From positions 62,001 through 126,000 of the forward strand of contig JBDTOO010000001.1 of the NCBI GenBank assembly GCA_039933215.1: DNA of 64,000 bases, in the 5' to 3' direction. This DNA comes from JALYUA01 sp039933215. GTDB taxonomy: Bacteria > Acidobacteriota > Thermoanaerobaculia > UBA5066 > Gp7-AA6. Shown here piece by piece: positions 62,696-64,000 of this stretch (positions within the stretch are counted from its first letter, which is position 1; each line of letters begins with the position of its first letter). Both the position numbers and the translations under genes were made by a program. The notes below the pieces were generated by a model. The model ran no database searches and was not told where the DNA came from. It saw only the letters and a list, made by a program, of their open reading frames with translations.

Positions 62696-63784
62696 ATGAT
62701 CGTCCATTTCGCCGAGGACTCCGATCGCCCGAAGCTCGATCGGTTCAACGATCGGCTTCGGGAGGGCGGACGAATCGAATCGATACCCCGTTTGCCCGAC
62801 CCACTCGCGAACGACCCGGACCTGCCCGTGTTCCGAAGACTTCTGGTGGCCGAAGACGGGCGAGAAGTGAGGGCCGGCGTTCTCTTGCTTCACCACCGCA
62901 TGTTCCTCAATGGGAAGCCGCACCGATTCTGTTTCGTACAGATGCCCGTTTCGGAGGGATTGGTGAATCGAGCCCACTCGCTGGCAATCCTTCGCGTCAT
63001 CAAGGAGGCGATGGCCTATGAAGGGTTCTTGATCTCCCTTGGAGTCGGCTCTCTGGACGAAGGCTGGGCGAGATTCGTCGTCTCCCAACGGTGGCGGCAC
63101 GCCGCTGTGCCCTTTCTCTTCCTGCCGCTTCGCATGAACCGGGTTCTCCGCGGCCTGCGCTATCTGGAAAAGCGATCCGGGCTCGCGGCTCTCGCGCGCG
63201 CGGCTGCGCTCTCCGGCGCGGGCGCCCTGGGCGGGTCGGCGTTGAATGCCTATCGGCGGTGGAACTCTTCTTCGTCTCAGGCGGAAATTGTGGCGGAGTT
63301 CGGCGACTGGGCGGACGGCGTGTTCGCCGCCTCTTTACCCGACTACGAAGCGGTCGCCCAGCGGGACCGGCAGGCGCTCGATCTCCTCTATCCTTCGTCC
63401 GAACAACGCTTCGTTCGACTCCATGTGCCCGACGTCGGCTGGGTCGTCGTTTCTCTGCTCGCCATGCGCGATCACAAGTTCTTCGGGAACCTCAGGGTCG
63501 GCGTCATCGTCGACGGCCTGGGACGGGCTGCCAACGCGACGACCCTTCTCGCCGCAGCGACGGACTACCTCGAGCGGCATGACGCGGATCTCGTGGTGGC
63601 GAACTGGTCTCATGCAGACTGGGTGCGGGCGTCGAAGCGGCTCGGGTTCTTCCGCGGGCCGAGCAACTATTTTGTCTTTCTCGCGCCCTCATCGCCTCAT
63701 TTCGATCTCTCGCGTGCGCACTTCACCCGGGGCGATTCCGACGGAATGGTGAATCTGCGGCCCTCTCCCATCGCCCCCGACTAA
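62696..63784 (+). CDS. GNAT-like acyltransferase of polysaccharide/FkbH loci
   Basis: A 362-residue protein with what look like two GNAT-type halves: the first with REVRAGVLLLHHRMFLNGK and QMPVSEGLVNRAHSLA, the second with DVGWVVVSLLAMRDHK and the ATDYLERHDADLVVAN segment. A Gly/Ala-rich hydrophobic stretch near residues 160-185 lies between them. It follows the ACP by seven bases and may move the acyl group from the ACP to a sugar or peptide (inference). ATG at 62696; a TTG just before it is possible. Its stop overlaps that of the convergent gene. Confidence 0.8.
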   Translation: MIVHFAEDSDRPKLDRFNDRLREGGRIESIPRLPDPLANDPDLPVFRRLLVAEDGREVRAGVLLLHHRMFLNGKPHRFCFVQMPVSEGLVNRAHSLAILRVIKEAMAYEGFLISLGVGSLDEGWARFVVSQRWRHAAVPFLFLPLRMNRVLRGLRYLEKRSGLAALARAAALSGAGALGGSALNAYRRWNSSSSQAEIVAEFGDWADGVFAASLPDYEAVAQRDRQALDLLYPSSEQRFVRLHVPDVGWVVVSLLAMRDHKFFGNLRVGVIVDGLGRAANATTLLAAATDYLERHDADLVVANWSHADWVRASKRLGFFRGPSNYFVFLAPSSPHFDLSRAHFTRGDSDGMVNLRPSPIAPD

Positions 63785-64000
63785 CGCCCTCTTCGGGCGG
63801 CGCGTGCCCTCTGGTATTGCTGGAAGGCCCAGCGATATTGCATGGACGCGAAAGACAGACGCCGCCGGGAGACGTCCTGCCATCGGCGCTGCTCGCCCAG
63901 ATGGTCCAGGAGCGTTGACGCCGGGACGAACCAACCGGGAAGCCGGCTCATACGCGTCATCAGGCGACGAAATTCGGGGTGCAGCGGGTAGAACGTGGAG
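63781..64000 (-). CDS. C-terminal end of an unidentified protein, runs off right edge
   Basis: The last 72 codons of a minus-strand gene, closed by TAG at 63781-63783; the stop overlaps that of the convergent plus-strand gene. The frame shows HPEFRRLMTRMSRLPGWFV and STLLDHLGEQRRWQ, a pattern like the C-terminus of polysaccharide-deacetylase-type proteins of EPS loci, but too short for a firm call. The end is rich in Arg, Gln and Ala. Confidence 0.6.
   Translation of the reverse strand, partial: STFYPLHPEFRRLMTRMSRLPGWFVPASTLLDHLGEQRRWQDVSRRRLSFASMQYRWAFQQYQRARAARRGR

Noticed and set aside
1..64000. Insertion sequences, attachment sites, CRISPR arrays and tRNA genes
   Set aside because: No transposase frame, spaced direct repeats or cloverleaf-like segment was recognised; a tRNA scan was not possible here.

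Overview
This is a GC-rich window with Gram-negative traits: a Wza-type outer-membrane polysaccharide export protein, an outer-membrane beta-barrel with a signal peptide, TonB C-terminal domains and a Wzc-type tyrosine kinase. The mix of a very large NRPS, a capsule/EPS locus and Pro/Thr-rich TonB-like proteins would fit an Acidobacteriota-like or similar environmental bacterium. No rRNA or other taxonomic marker is present, so that is a guess. No tRNA, rRNA, CRISPR array, insertion sequence or phage gene was seen, and no stretch over 300 bases lacks a gene.

Layout. (1) 1-20630, minus strand: five consecutive NRPS genes; the last runs off the left edge. In order of synthesis: A-T-C-A-T-E (20630-14142), C-A-T (14145-10894), C-A-T (10897-7640), C-A-T-C-SyrP-like hydroxylase (7637-1983), and a degenerate C domain followed by an A domain (1986-1, partial). 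Specificity residues read by eye give Val, D-Asp, Thr, Thr, an unrecognised residue, then probably Asp (beta-hydroxylated). (2) 20655-43749, minus strand: a capsule/EPS locus with a fused phosphoglycosyltransferase/4,6-dehydratase, two DegT-type aminotransferases, six glycosyltransferases, a CapK-like adenylating enzyme, a Wzy-like polymerase/ligase, a methyltransferase, a polysaccharide deacetylase, a FemAB-like protein, a Wzm/Wzt ABC exporter, a WbpP-type epimerase, a WbpA-type dehydrogenase and, first in the unit, a NusG-family antiterminator. (3) 43910-50895, minus strand: export and control genes (TPR-like protein, CpsB-type phosphatase, Wzc, Wza, outer-membrane barrel). (4) 51015-58887: a second Wzy/WaaL-like protein on the plus strand, then minus-strand genes for two secreted TonB-domain proteins, a GT39-like membrane protein and a parallel beta-helix protein. 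(5) 58908-63784, plus strand: folD, pepE, then an FkbH-like HAD protein, an acyl carrier protein and a GNAT-like acyltransferase. A partial minus-strand gene enters at the right edge.

How it fits together. From 43749 down to base 1 nearly every gene starts inside the stop codon of the gene before it (ATGA, GTGA or TTGA overlaps). The largest gaps are 254 and 129 bases. The simplest reading is one transcription unit of more than 43 kb that begins with its own NusG paralogue and carries a capsule locus followed by an NRPS assembly line. The most notable points are this shared arrangement, the two hairpins just after the NusG-like gene, and the apparent split beta-hydroxyaspartate module at the left end of the window.
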